In this document: positions 15,849 to 25,428 of the stretch, piece after piece | Layout of the letters: each line of letters starts with the position of its first letter | Numbering within the stretch: the first letter of the stretch is position 1 | From: Ruminiclostridium cellobioparum subsp. termitidis CT1112 | Lineage (GTDB): Bacteria; Bacillota; Clostridia; Acetivibrionales; DSM-1351 | Reading direction: 5' to 3' | DNA length: 64,000 nt | Assembly: GCF_000350485.1 (NCBI RefSeq) | Contig: NZ_AORV01000049.1 | Location: 1 to 64,000 of the forward strand | The notes under the pieces: generated by a model | What the model saw: the letters and a program-made list of their open reading frames with translations, nothing else | The model's database searches: none | Told to the model about the DNA's origin: nothing | Program-made: the position numbers and the translations under genes

Positions 15849-17588
15849 TTACTGCGCTCTTTTATCTGTTACTGCAGCATTATTATTTGCCCACGAGAGT
15901 TCGCCGGCATCATAATGCGGAGGGCCGGCAGGAGTCTGTGCCGTAAGGACGATGTCGGCGTCATTGGGAAGTCCCTGCCAGGTGTTTTCCGCTACATTTG
16001 CATTTCCTCCGTCAACGAATATTCCGCATCTGGTGTCCGATATATTATTTCCGACAACTTCTCCCTGGGAGGATTCCAGCAGTTGAATACCGGTATCCAG
16101 GGATGAGATTTTGTTGTTTTTAATAATATAATTGTTTGCTCTTTCCTCAACGGTTGAAATTCCGGCAAGTAATTTAGCAGTTTCGGTTTTACCCGGCCCC
16201 GTCAGGGTACAGTTGAGAATTCTGGCTTCACTGGCCATAATTCTGATCAGCTCTGTCGGATAGTTGTGAGTACTGGTAATTGATATTCCATTCAAAGTCA
16301 CAACAGGTACGGTAATGATTACCGGTATGGAGTCACTGGCCGCAATAATCTGTGGATCGTCCTCCCCCAGCAGAGTTACTCCCACCTTGGTAATATTTAT
16401 TGTGCTCACGGTTTGAAAAGTTCCTTTAATATGAATGGTTCCGCCTGATTCCACCACTGACAGCGCCTGCTCAATTGTTCCGAACGGACGTGAACTGCTT
16501 CCGTCTCCGTTGGCGGCTCCGGCCTCTACGTATACATTTTTGAGGGCTGACGAATCTTCAGATTTTACCTGGACGGCCGTATTCGGGGATGCTGAAGATT
16601 TAACGGCAGATTTTTCTCCGGATTTTTCTGGAGCTTTAGCTGCTGACTTACCCGAAGATTTATTCGGAAGGTTGAATTTCCAGACAAAAATCAGGGCGGT
16701 CGTGCCGGTTTCAGCTTCTTCGGATTTATTGCTCAAGGGCACAGGTTGAGCAGTATCACGATATCTTACCGTTAATTTGTCTCCGGCCTTTGCATTTATA
16801 ACCGACATGCCTATATCCGTTAAATCCGACTCTAAATCCATACCATAAATGCTTCCGGTAATTAAAGTGTCATTCTGGAATAGAGCAAATTGATTCTGGG
16901 ACGGGTTGGCCACCGTGAACCATAATGCATAGGCACCGTCTTCTTCCACAGTTATGGAATCACTCCCGTCGATATAGGATACTCCCTGCATGAAGCCTTT
17001 TTCGTTGAGAGGGATATCGGCTTGAGGAACCACACCCTTAATTCCGGAACTGTAGCCATTGGAATTATCGGTCTCAGGGCCGTCGTAATTCAGAAATAGT
17101 TTTGGGAAATAGGGTTCCCAGCCTATTCTGCCGCTTCCGAACTCTACCAGGGATACGCCGTCCGGATTTGTCAATGCAATTCCGTGGTTCTCATATACTC
17201 CTCCCAACCAGTCGTTTACAAGCTGGGTTACATCAATTTGTACTGTTTTATTCAAGTCTTCCGAGGTTATTTTGAATTCCAGCGGGGTTGCAACCATCCC
17301 GGGTTTTCTGTCATATGTAACGTAGTTAGCGTCAAAAGATCCGGTCAATCTGTTGACAACTATTGAACTTTTATCTTCTTCTGTTTTTACCATAACGCTC
17401 AATTGCAGAATAGCACGGTCTACAGAATTTGTAGCTACTGTTGTAAAGTCGAATTTCAGTAAACTTGTGCAAGTTCCGAACAGTTCATCTTTACCTGCGT
17501 AAAGCAGCGGGTAGAAAGAAAAAATATTACTTGGCTGCGCCGACGAGATAAATGTGTTGTGGGCAGCGGTTAAAACTATAGGAGGCAT
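15849..17588 (-). CDS. DNRLRE-domain protein with BclA-like and parallel beta-helix domains
   Basis: The N-terminal 190 residues match DNRLRE domains (LLKFDF…DVTQLVNDWLGG…GIALTN). Residues about 205-310 resemble the C1q/TNF-like C-terminal domain of exosporium proteins such as BclA. A Lys/Ser/Ala/Pro linker follows (about 310-350). Then comes a right-handed beta-helix (NVYVEAG…DGSSSRPFGTIEQAL) of the pectin-lyase fold. There is no signal peptide or sortase motif, so a spore-surface protein is more likely than a secreted one; that is an inference. AAGGAAGG precedes the ATG. Catalytic function cannot be claimed. Confidence 0.8.
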   Translation of the reverse strand: MPPIVLTAAHNTFISSAQPSNIFSFYPLLYAGKDELFGTCTSLLKFDFTTVATNSVDRAILQLSVMVKTEEDKSSIVVNRLTGSFDANYVTYDRKPGMVATPLEFKITSEDLNKTVQIDVTQLVNDWLGGVYENHGIALTNPDGVSLVEFGSGRIGWEPYFPKLFLNYDGPETDNSNGYSSGIKGVVPQADIPLNEKGFMQGVSYIDGSDSITVEEDGAYALWFTVANPSQNQFALFQNDTLITGSIYGMDLESDLTDIGMSVINAKAGDKLTVRYRDTAQPVPLSNKSEEAETGTTALIFVWKFNLPNKSSGKSAAKAPEKSGEKSAVKSSASPNTAVQVKSEDSSALKNVYVEAGAANGDGSSSRPFGTIEQALSVVESGGTIHIKGTFQTVSTINITKVGVTLLGEDDPQIIAASDSIPVIITVPVVTLNGISITSTHNYPTELIRIMASEARILNCTLTGPGKTETAKLLAGISTVEERANNYIIKNNKISSLDTGIQLLESSQGEVVGNNISDTRCGIFVDGGNANVAENTWQGLPNDADIVLTAQTPAGPPHYDAGELSWANNNAAVTDKRAQ

Positions 17589-17687
17589 TGATATTCCTTC
17601 CTTTCACAATAATATAGTTTTATAGTTTATATACCTACATAACATATTATTTTATGAGCCGGTGTAATGTTACCATCTCAGCAAAAA

Positions 17688-17738
17688 TTGACATATGTAT
17701 ATCAACTTGATATAATAAAACTAAATCAAGTTGATATA
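17688..17738 (+). promoter_or_regulatory. padR promoter with two PadR-type operators
   Basis: TTGACA (17688-17693), a 17-base spacer and TATAAT (17711-17716) form a near-ideal SigA promoter. A perfect palindrome TATATCAACTTGATATA (17698-17714) fills the spacer and enters the -10. A second core ATCAAGTTGAT follows at 17725-17735. This layout suggests autorepression. Confidence 0.75.
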
Positions 17739-17750
17739 GTTTTGTGTGCA

Positions 17751-17815
17751 TTTCATTATTATTTTGTGGCCGCTATGCGGTTCAAAGCCATAACACGGCT
17801 TAGGAGGTCAATATG
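17751..17815 (+). promoter_or_regulatory. Start-codon leader module, copy B (long form)
   Basis: TTTCATTATTATTTTGTGG is followed by hairpin 1 (CCGC/GCGG), hairpin 2 (AAGCC/GGCTT) and AGGAGGTCAATATG, which ends at the padR start codon. Here it forms the leader of a gene with its own promoter. Confidence 0.8.
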
Positions 17816-18370
17816 CCAAAAGAAAATACCACTGTTTATATTATTCTGGGATTGTTGAGCCATGAAGACTTGAGCGGTTATGATATAAAAAAGCGAATCG
17901 ATCATCAGATAAGCTTTTTCTGGGATATTGGATACGGGCAGATTTATCCCACACTTTCAAGGCTTGTAGCAGACCGGTTGGTTACCAAACGAACCAGCGA
18001 GAGTTCCGGGGGTCCCGAAAAAAACCTGTACTCCATAACTCACCAGGGCAGAGAGGTTTTGAAAGAGTGGCTGAAAACTCCTGTACAAAAGGAATATACC
18101 AAATATGAGATACTGGTGAAGCTCTTCTTCGGGCATGCGGTTTCCTTTGAGGAAAACAAGGAGAGGATAGAAGCATTTAAGGTCAGACAACTTGAGACAC
18201 TCAAGCTGATGGACATGTTTAAGAGAAATTTGGAAGAGGTTATGGACAGGGAGGAGGAGCATCTTTTTTATTATCTGACGGTTTTATTTGGTGAAAAGAT
18301 ATTCCAGGCCTATGTCCAATGGGCTGATGAAGCTGTAAATCTGCTTGAGGCCAGATATCAAAAAGAATAG
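17813..18370 (+). CDS. PadR family transcriptional regulator
   Basis: Winged-helix regulator of 185 residues. The N-terminal domain has LLSHEDLSGYDIKKRI and GQIYPTLSRLVADRLV, the PadR signature; the C-terminal half is a helical Vir-like dimerisation domain. It probably represses its own promoter and the following redox genes. It is 29 bases upstream of the NapH-like gene in the same direction. The effector is unknown. Confidence 0.92.
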   Translation: MPKENTTVYIILGLLSHEDLSGYDIKKRIDHQISFFWDIGYGQIYPTLSRLVADRLVTKRTSESSGGPEKNLYSITHQGREVLKEWLKTPVQKEYTKYEILVKLFFGHAVSFEENKERIEAFKVRQLETLKLMDMFKRNLEEVMDREEEHLFYYLTVLFGEKIFQAYVQWADEAVNLLEARYQKE

Positions 18371-18399
18371 ATTAAGAATCGTGATTGGAGGGTAAAACC

Positions 18400-19128
18400 A
18401 TGAAACTGCAAAAGACCAGAAATGCATTACTGTTAATTTCCCTGATACTGTTCCCTGTTACTATCAACTACCTGTCTCCCTATTTAATTGTATCAGGAAG
18501 CTTTGAAGGTATAGCCTCCGGCAGCTTTTTGCTGTTTTCAAGCCTGTTTGTGACTTCATTGTTTTTCGGAAGGGCTTTTTGCGGCTGGATTTGTCCGGCA
18601 GGCAGTTTACAGGATTGCTGCAGTAAAGTAAATAATAAGCCCGTAAGTTCAAAAATTAATGTTATCAAATATATGATATGGATTCCGTGGGTACTGTCAA
18701 TAGCGGCAGGTTTTATAACCGCGGGAGGTATAAGCACCCTGGAACCGACTTATTTGACCGATTACGGCGTTTCAGTCAATAATGTCTATGGTTATTTGAT
18801 ATATTTACCGGTTGCAGCATTCGTAATAATTATATCCTTTGTTTTGGGAAGACGTTCACACTGTCATGCTGTTTGCTGGATCGCACCCTTTGTTATAGCA
18901 GGAAGCAAAATAAAAAATAAATTTAAATATCCTTCTCTCCATTTGGAGGGTAATGCTGATAAATGTATCGATTGCAAAATATGTGACAAAAATTGTCCTA
19001 TGAGTCTCAGTGTAAGCAATATGGTGAAACAGGACAAGATGTACAATGACGAGTGCATACTCTGCGGTAATTGCAGCAATGTATGCAGCAGGAATGCCGT
19101 TTATTTCGGATTCCGCTCTTCGAAATGA
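18400..19128 (+). CDS. NapH/CcoG-like membrane protein with two [4Fe-4S] clusters
   Basis: About five membrane helices carry the paired motif CGWICPAG and CHAVCWIAPF typical of NapH-like quinol-linked proteins. A C-terminal ferredoxin domain follows with CIDCKICDKNCP and CILCGNCSNVC. It should pass electrons between a membrane quinone or periplasmic partner and soluble carriers. GGAGGG (18387-18392) favours ATG 18400 over the upstream in-frame start at 18385. It is probably co-transcribed with padR. The electron partner is not identifiable. Confidence 0.85.
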   Translation: MKLQKTRNALLLISLILFPVTINYLSPYLIVSGSFEGIASGSFLLFSSLFVTSLFFGRAFCGWICPAGSLQDCCSKVNNKPVSSKINVIKYMIWIPWVLSIAAGFITAGGISTLEPTYLTDYGVSVNNVYGYLIYLPVAAFVIIISFVLGRRSHCHAVCWIAPFVIAGSKIKNKFKYPSLHLEGNADKCIDCKICDKNCPMSLSVSNMVKQDKMYNDECILCGNCSNVCSRNAVYFGFRSSK

Positions 19129-19307
19129 AAGCTGTGAGACGCAGTATTCCTTGATATCGGCCCTCTCATTGTAAAGAATTCTTAAAATTTGTACCATACT
19201 TAAACAAACGTAACTTGATTTTTAGTCATATATGCACTATCCTCATAAAGTGATGATATATAAAGTAATGATATATTGAAACATGGATAGAGGAGAGACT
19301 GCCCGAT

Positions 19308-20495
19308 ATGGTTTTAATTCGACGCAATGAGAAGGCTGTTTTAAGGCTGTGTTTTTATCTGTTACTGTCATTATTCACTTTTCTCCGGCAGCCTGTATAT
19401 GCAGAAGCCGGCAGCAAAACAGTCAAGGTGAGCTATTTCTATATTTCTGCCTGTTCCTCCTGCCATGATACCGAAGAATATCTTGCAGGGGTGTCGGACA
19501 GATGCTCTTCGGTTCTTAAAGAAAAGAACATTAATCTTCTCATATATAAATACAATACTGCCGAGGGTGAGAATCTAAACCTTCTTGAAACCTATCTCAA
19601 AGAGTATGATGTCCCCGAAAAGGAAAAAGATTTGCCCGTTGTTTTCTTCGGGGAAACATATATTTCAGGTGAAAAGGCTATTAAAGCCCGATTTGAAAAG
19701 GAACTGCTGGATTTAAAGCCCGGAGCTCTCAAAGTGCCCGGAGTGGTTAAAAGTGACAGTAATGAAGCTTTCCAGCATTTCAGCAGTTTCAGGGCTTTAA
19801 GCACATTTGCCGTTGGCTTTGCAAACGGACTCACACCCTGCTCACTGTCAATGCTGTTGTTTTTCATTTCATTATTGCTTGCAAGGGATATCAACGTCAT
19901 AAAATTGGGCCTGCTCTATTGTGCCGGCAAGTTTGTAACATATCTTCTTTTGGGAACCCTGTTGTTTAAAACTCTGGGGAGTATAAATACAGGGTGGCTG
20001 GGGAGCGTTGTTAAAATACTGATGCTTGCAGCTGTGGCTATTTTTATCTGCCTTAATGCAATGGATTTTGCAGCCGCTAAAAGTGAACGTTACGACAGGA
20101 TCAGACTGCAGCTGCCCGCCAGGATCAGAGGCTTGAATCATAAATGGATCAAAGTCGCAGCCAAGGTGGACAATCCGGCCGCATTATTGTGGATAAGCCT
20201 GCTGCTTGGAATATTGACATCCATAGGCGAGTTCCTGTGCACAGGGCAAATATATCTTACAACCATTCTCTATGTTCTGCATAGCAATACCGAGCTGAAT
20301 ATCAGGGCATTTCTATATTTTATCGAATACAATCTGGCCTTTATAGCTCCCCTGGCAATTATAACACTGGTCGTGTTCAAGGGCAGGGAACTGCTGGATG
20401 TATCTGAATTCATACGTAAAAACATGCATTATATAAAACTTGTTAATATAATAGTCTTTTTACTGCTTGGACTATTTCTCTTTTTCAATCTTTAA
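19308..20495 (+). CDS. Thioredoxin-like domain fused to a CcdA/DsbD-type membrane domain
   Basis: After an N-terminal signal-like helix (residues ~14-32), a thioredoxin-fold segment contains CSSC near residue 48. From about residue 165 there are six or more membrane helices with GFANGLTPCSLSML and ILTSIGEFLCTGQIYL, the paired cysteines of CcdA/DsbD electron conduits. The protein should carry reducing power from cytoplasmic thioredoxin outwards. Its gene follows the NapH-like gene by 180 bases and has its own RBS (GAGGAGAG). c-type cytochrome genes are not seen nearby, so a role in envelope thiol chemistry is as likely as cytochrome maturation. Confidence 0.83.
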   Translation: MVLIRRNEKAVLRLCFYLLLSLFTFLRQPVYAEAGSKTVKVSYFYISACSSCHDTEEYLAGVSDRCSSVLKEKNINLLIYKYNTAEGENLNLLETYLKEYDVPEKEKDLPVVFFGETYISGEKAIKARFEKELLDLKPGALKVPGVVKSDSNEAFQHFSSFRALSTFAVGFANGLTPCSLSMLLFFISLLLARDINVIKLGLLYCAGKFVTYLLLGTLLFKTLGSINTGWLGSVVKILMLAAVAIFICLNAMDFAAAKSERYDRIRLQLPARIRGLNHKWIKVAAKVDNPAALLWISLLLGILTSIGEFLCTGQIYLTTILYVLHSNTELNIRAFLYFIEYNLAFIAPLAIITLVVFKGRELLDVSEFIRKNMHYIKLVNIIVFLLLGLFLFFNL

Positions 20496-20528
20496 TTGCT
20501 GTCAGCTGACGGAAAGCGGGGTGGACAA

Positions 20529-20840
20529 ATGCCTGTTAAAAACATTTCTTTCTTAAACGGAAGGAAAGAGGTACTCAGAAGATATAAATTTACGTCACTT
20601 CCCATAAGGGAGCAGATGATAATTAATAAAAGTATCGAATTTTTTTCTGACCCCGAACCCTGTTTCATTCACAGGAGCGCAGTTTTAAAAAGGCTTCTGG
20701 CTGAAATCGAGAATTATTTTACCGCCGTGGCCCAGGGCGGCAGCAATGAGGTCAGGTGTTCGGCCTTCACTGAAAAATTCGGGGATATGATCAACTTCGG
20801 AGAGGGTGCGGAGAGTCTGGAATTTGATCTTGAGAGGTAA
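20529..20840 (+). CDS. Hypothetical protein
   Basis: I do not recognise this 103-residue protein. It is charged, without signal peptide or membrane segment, and contains a predicted helical middle (IREQMIINKSIEFF…LKRLLAEIENYF). GGGGTGG upstream supports ATG 20529 rather than the TTG at 20496. It lies 33 bases after the thioredoxin-CcdA gene in the same direction and is probably in that operon. Confidence 0.6.
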   Translation: MPVKNISFLNGRKEVLRRYKFTSLPIREQMIINKSIEFFSDPEPCFIHRSAVLKRLLAEIENYFTAVAQGGSNEVRCSAFTEKFGDMINFGEGAESLEFDLER

Positions 20841-20896
20841 AGAGGCAGGACTTTTTGAGCGTTGAAAAATAAATCCAATAAAAGGTGGGGTCTTCC

Positions 20897-23200
20897 TTGC
20901 GGGCAAAGAAAAGCTTTAAGAAAATTCAAATTTTTAAAGGATTTTTACTATCATATATACTGATTCTGATCCTTCCATTTGCTTTTGGCAGCTTTGTATA
21001 CTTCAAAGCTCTGGATATAATTGAGAAGGATGCCAAGGATGCCAGGATTTTTATGCTGGAACAGAGCAGTACCATCATAGACAATTATTTGAAGGATTTA
21101 AACAAAACGGTGGTATCAATGTCACTCAATCAGAATCTGAACACTCTGATGTACATGAATCAGCCTGGTTACGGATCTTCCGATGTTTATTATCTGAGTC
21201 TGACCCAGAAGGAAATGAAGTCTTTCAGTGCTTCCACTACCTTTGAAAGCAGCATTTATGTGTTCCTGAAAAAAAGCGATCTGGTTATGACAAAGACAGA
21301 TACCGTATTCGGCATTAAGGAATATTATCTGACCAACCATTATAATATGCCATATGATACCTGGAATCAGCAAATTCTGGATTCGGTCCATAAAATGGAT
21401 ATAGATCCCGACAATATAATCATAGATCAATTAATTCCCCAAAATGAGAAAAGATACCTGACATATGTACAGACACTTCCCTTAAGCGCGCCCGAAAAAA
21501 AACTGGGCGCCATAGTTGCATTAATTAATACCGATGACATAAATAAACTGTTAATGGCGGTTGATGAGTCGGGAACCGGCTATACATATATCCTGGATAA
21601 GAATGGCAGGGTCATTACAGGAGTTTCAAATGACAGCCGCAGGGACTTTCCCTCGGTATCAATTGACCCCGGCACAGCCAGGGGATTTTTATTTGAAAAG
21701 ATAGACGGTGAGGAGATGGCGGTAATCCATACGCAGTCCCAGTTCAACAAATGGACTTATGTTACGGTCCTGCCCACAAAGGTATTCTGGGACAAGGCAA
21801 TATACATCAAAAAAGTCATACTGGCCATAGTGATTATTTCACTGCTGATGGGAGTGGGGATTTCCATATATCTGACAGGAAGGAACCTCCGCCCCATCCA
21901 GGAGACAATGCTGACTTTGAGGAAGGTATTTAAGGGCGAACTTGGAAATGGCAGGAACGAATATGATTTTCTGAAAAACGGTGTAACCAAATTGATAAAT
22001 ACCCATGAGGAAATGAAGAAATCCATGGAAAATCAGGCGCTGCTCATGAAGTCCACCTTTATCAGCAGACTTATCCATGGTGAGATAAACGATCAAAATG
22101 AAATGGAAATACTCTCGGAGCACCTTGATATCAATTTGACGGGTAAGAGGCATATTGCTGCAATTATAGTCCTTAACCGTTTTTCAAATCCCGTAAACAG
22201 GGAAGCTTTGATTGAACAGGATATTAACAGGGCAATCATTGAAAATGTGATAGAGAAGCATATGGGACTCAATTGTTTCACTCATATAATTGATGCCGAC
22301 CAGATTGCTCTGTTACTGAACTTTAATATCGATGACGACAGGGAATGTGAAAAAATCATTGAAACCATATTTGACAATGTTAAAAATGAACTGCAGGAAA
22401 TATTCAATATCAATGTAAATTTCAGCGTTGGAAACCTGTACGGGAAGGTCTCCGACATTAACCTGTCCTTCAGTGAAGCCAAGAATGCCCTTACGGCTTT
22501 TAACGAGATAAATACCGACAGCTCCATAATATGGTACAGGGATGTCAAAAAGGAGTCCTCCGGGTATTATTACCCTGTGGAGCTTGAGCTGCAATTAATA
22601 AATATGGCCAAGTCGGGGAATAAAAATGATATCGACAGGGTCATGGATATCATATATGAAGAGAATTTTGTACAGCGCAGTCTGACAAATTATATGGAGT
22701 ACAACCTTTTCTTCGATATGAGGGGAACTATCATAAAAATTATCGGGGATACCGGCAGCAAACTGGATATTAAAGAGGTAATAAGCAGTAATTACAGCTC
22801 AATGGAAATCAGAGATATCTTCAATACTATGAAAACGGCCTATTACAGCATATGCAACGAGGCGAGGAACAAGAAAAAGAGCCATAACAGCCAGCTGCTG
22901 GAAAAGCTTGTGGAATACATCCAGTCGAATTATTTCTCCTCAGAGGTAAGTGCATGCAATATAGCGGCCCAATTCAATATATCCGAGTCCTATTTCTCAC
23001 AGTTTTTTAAGGAGCAGACAGGAGAAACCTTCAGTGACTTTCTGGAAAAGATGCGGATAAACCGGGCCTGCGAGCTTTTGACCGGGAAGACCATGTCTGT
23101 TGAAGATACATCCAGGCTTGTAGGGTATAACAGTGCATATACCTTCCGGCGGGCCTTCAAGAGGGTAATGGGTGTTCTTCCCACCGAATACAGGGGTTGA
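20897..23200 (+). CDS. Membrane-bound AraC family regulator
   Basis: A 767-residue protein with an N-terminal helix (about 15-37), an extracellular Cache-like sensor, a second helix near residue 300 (LAIVIISLLMGVGISIYL) and a C-terminal AraC double helix-turn-helix. The latter includes ACNIAAQFNISESYFSQFFKEQTG and GYNSAYTFRRAFKRV. Such one-component regulators sit beside LplB/YtcP/YtcQ-type importers and activate them in response to the external sugar. AAAGGTGGGG followed by TTG at 20897 sets the start. A strong terminator follows, and the importer it probably controls starts 264 bases downstream. Confidence 0.88.
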   Translation: MRAKKSFKKIQIFKGFLLSYILILILPFAFGSFVYFKALDIIEKDAKDARIFMLEQSSTIIDNYLKDLNKTVVSMSLNQNLNTLMYMNQPGYGSSDVYYLSLTQKEMKSFSASTTFESSIYVFLKKSDLVMTKTDTVFGIKEYYLTNHYNMPYDTWNQQILDSVHKMDIDPDNIIIDQLIPQNEKRYLTYVQTLPLSAPEKKLGAIVALINTDDINKLLMAVDESGTGYTYILDKNGRVITGVSNDSRRDFPSVSIDPGTARGFLFEKIDGEEMAVIHTQSQFNKWTYVTVLPTKVFWDKAIYIKKVILAIVIISLLMGVGISIYLTGRNLRPIQETMLTLRKVFKGELGNGRNEYDFLKNGVTKLINTHEEMKKSMENQALLMKSTFISRLIHGEINDQNEMEILSEHLDINLTGKRHIAAIIVLNRFSNPVNREALIEQDINRAIIENVIEKHMGLNCFTHIIDADQIALLLNFNIDDDRECEKIIETIFDNVKNELQEIFNINVNFSVGNLYGKVSDINLSFSEAKNALTAFNEINTDSSIIWYRDVKKESSGYYYPVELELQLINMAKSGNKNDIDRVMDIIYEENFVQRSLTNYMEYNLFFDMRGTIIKIIGDTGSKLDIKEVISSNYSSMEIRDIFNTMKTAYYSICNEARNKKKSHNSQLLEKLVEYIQSNYFSSEVSACNIAAQFNISESYFSQFFKEQTGETFSDFLEKMRINRACELLTGKTMSVEDTSRLVGYNSAYTFRRAFKRVMGVLPTEYRG

Positions 23201-23205
23201 GCCGA

Positions 23206-23248
23206 GGGATGATACATTTTCTAATGAAATGTATCATCCCTGTTTTAT
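23206..23248 (+). terminator. Terminator after the AraC regulator
   Basis: A perfect 14-bp stem, GGGATGATACATTT with AAATGTATCATCCC, a seven-base loop and TGTTTTATTT. Confidence 0.92.
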
Positions 23249-23463
23249 TTGTATTCTTGTAATTAATACCATTAAAGCCGCTTTATAATCAAATGTCACA
23301 TCAAAAAAAGAACTGATTCTATCTTTTTTTTCCGAGCCGTTTTAAAATCACATTGTACTCATCCATATGGCCTGATTCACAGCAATATCAGAAGTAAAAG
23401 AGTGTGTTTGCAGAAATATTCAAACATACGGAATAAATAATAAGAATTTTGGGAGGTCTAAAA

Positions 23464-24426
23464 ATGGCAGCAGCAGATGCAGTAATACAAAAAGGGAGGA
23501 AAGTTTTAAAACAGCCGGGTGCCGGGAGCAGCCTGTCAAAACGTATATTAAAACATTGGCAGCTTTATCTTTTAATACTGCCATCACTTTTAAGTGTTAT
23601 TATATTCAAATATATACCCATGTATGGGGTTCAGATTGCATTCAGAGATTACCAGCCTGCCAAGGGCTTCATGGGAAGTCCTTGGGTCGGACTTAAATAT
23701 TTTCAGGATTTCTTCAGCTCCTACCAGTTTTCCCGTTTGTTGATAAATACTCTTTCCATAAGTATATATTCATTGCTCGCATTATTGCCGGTACCGGTGA
23801 TTCTGGCACTGTCTCTGAATGAAACCAGATGGAGATTTTTTAAGAAATCTGTTCAGACAATCACATATGCCCCGTATTTTATATCAACAGTTGTCCTGGT
23901 CTCCATAATATTTCAGTTTTTATCGCCATACGGCCTGTTAAATAATCTGCTGGGGTTGTTTGGAATTGAAAAAGTTGATTTAATGGCCAATCCTGCACTT
24001 TTTAAATCACTTTATGTATGGTCGGGCGTATGGCAGCAGGCAGGTTACTACGCAGTCATTTATCTTGCCGCGTTGGCAGGAATAAACAGCGAACTGTATG
24101 AGGCGGCCTGGATCGATGGAGCCTCAACCCTCCAGAAAATAATTCATATTGATTTGCCGGGTATTATGCCGACAATAATTATTATTCTCATATTAAATAC
24201 CGCATCCATCTTAAATGTTGATTATCAAAAAATACTGCTGATGCAGAATCAGCTGAATATGGAAGTATCCGATGTAATTTCCACCTATGTATACCGGCAG
24301 GGTCTGGTTTCGGTACAGTATAGTTTTTCATCAGCCATAGGCCTGTTTAATTCGGTTATATCAATGATATTGTTCTACGGAGTCAACTTTATGGCCAGAA
24401 AATATTCGGAAACCAGCCTGTGGTAA
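23464..24426 (+). CDS. CUT1 sugar ABC transporter permease (LplB type)
   Basis: Six-helix permease of 320 residues with the EAA motif region YEAAWIDGASTLQKIIHIDLPGI that contacts the ATPase. Its closest family is the LplB/YteP group that imports complex oligosaccharides such as pectin fragments. GGGAGG (23451-23456) supports ATG 23464; the upstream TTG at 23449 would place the RBS inside the gene. It is 13 bases before the second permease. No ATPase gene is present. Confidence 0.9.
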   Translation: MAAADAVIQKGRKVLKQPGAGSSLSKRILKHWQLYLLILPSLLSVIIFKYIPMYGVQIAFRDYQPAKGFMGSPWVGLKYFQDFFSSYQFSRLLINTLSISIYSLLALLPVPVILALSLNETRWRFFKKSVQTITYAPYFISTVVLVSIIFQFLSPYGLLNNLLGLFGIEKVDLMANPALFKSLYVWSGVWQQAGYYAVIYLAALAGINSELYEAAWIDGASTLQKIIHIDLPGIMPTIIIILILNTASILNVDYQKILLMQNQLNMEVSDVISTYVYRQGLVSVQYSFSSAIGLFNSVISMILFYGVNFMARKYSETSLW

Positions 24427-24439
24427 AGGAGGAGAACAA

Positions 24440-25339
24440 ATGGCAAATAATAAGCAGATTTTATCCCACAGTGACAGGATATTTCATATTTTTAACAATT
24501 TATTTTTAATCATATGCTTCATAGTTGTATTTTTTCCGCTGGCAAATGTGGTAGCCCAGTCCTTTAGTTCCCCTGCCAGTGTTGTTTCGGGAAAGGTGCT
24601 TTTCCTGCCTGTCAAACCGTCTTTGATAGGGTACAAAAATATAATGGAAGACAGGGAACTGCTGTCGGGCTTTCTTAACTCATTTATTTATACAGTTTTA
24701 GGAACCCTGATCAGCGTCGCTCTCACTGTCACAGGAGCATATCCCCTGGCAAGGAAGACCTTTGCCGGCAAAAAGGTTTTTACATGGATTTTCACATTCA
24801 CCATGATTTTTAACGGGGGCTTGATCCCGACCTATCTATTGGTCAAGGACCTTAATATGCGCGATACCGTTTGGGCAATGGTACTCCCCAATGCTGTAGC
24901 TGTGTGGAATCTATTCATTGCCAGGGCGTTTTTTGAGAACACCATACCCGACGGGCTATATGAAGCGGCTGAGCTGGACGGATGCAATGATATAAGAATA
25001 TTCACCTCCATAGTCCTTCCGCTGTCCAAACCCATCCTGGCCGTTTTGGTGCTGTTTTATGCCATTGGTATATGGAACAACTATTTTGACGGATTGATTT
25101 ACCTTACAAAGGCATCAAAATTCCCGCTGCAGCTTGTTCTTAGAAATGTGCTTATAAAGTCACAGATGCAGACAATCCTCCAGGCCAGTTCGGGACAGGA
25201 TCAGAGTGAAATAATGGCCTTGACCGAGGTAATGAAATATTCGATTATTGTCTTTTCAAGTTTACCTGTAATGCTGCTTTATCCGTTTATCCAGAAATAC
25301 TTCGTAAAAGGGATCATGATTGGATCGGTAAAGGGATAA
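24440..25339 (+). CDS. CUT1 sugar ABC transporter permease (YtcP type)
   Basis: Partner permease of 299 residues with six helices and the EAA loop YEAAELDGCNDIRIFTSIVLPLSKP. The final KGIMIGSVKG is typical of YtcP-like proteins. AAAGGAGGAG precedes the ATG. It would pair with the LplB-like subunit upstream and take substrate from the lipoprotein encoded 89 bases downstream. Confidence 0.92.
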   Translation: MANNKQILSHSDRIFHIFNNLFLIICFIVVFFPLANVVAQSFSSPASVVSGKVLFLPVKPSLIGYKNIMEDRELLSGFLNSFIYTVLGTLISVALTVTGAYPLARKTFAGKKVFTWIFTFTMIFNGGLIPTYLLVKDLNMRDTVWAMVLPNAVAVWNLFIARAFFENTIPDGLYEAAELDGCNDIRIFTSIVLPLSKPILAVLVLFYAIGIWNNYFDGLIYLTKASKFPLQLVLRNVLIKSQMQTILQASSGQDQSEIMALTEVMKYSIIVFSSLPVMLLYPFIQKYFVKGIMIGSVKG

Positions 25340-25428
25340 GGTTCTTATATAATTGAGGAGGTGGTGATTGAAGGATTTATTTGAACAGTAAAATTTTTAT
25401 TAAAACTAATTAATCAGGAGGAACATGT

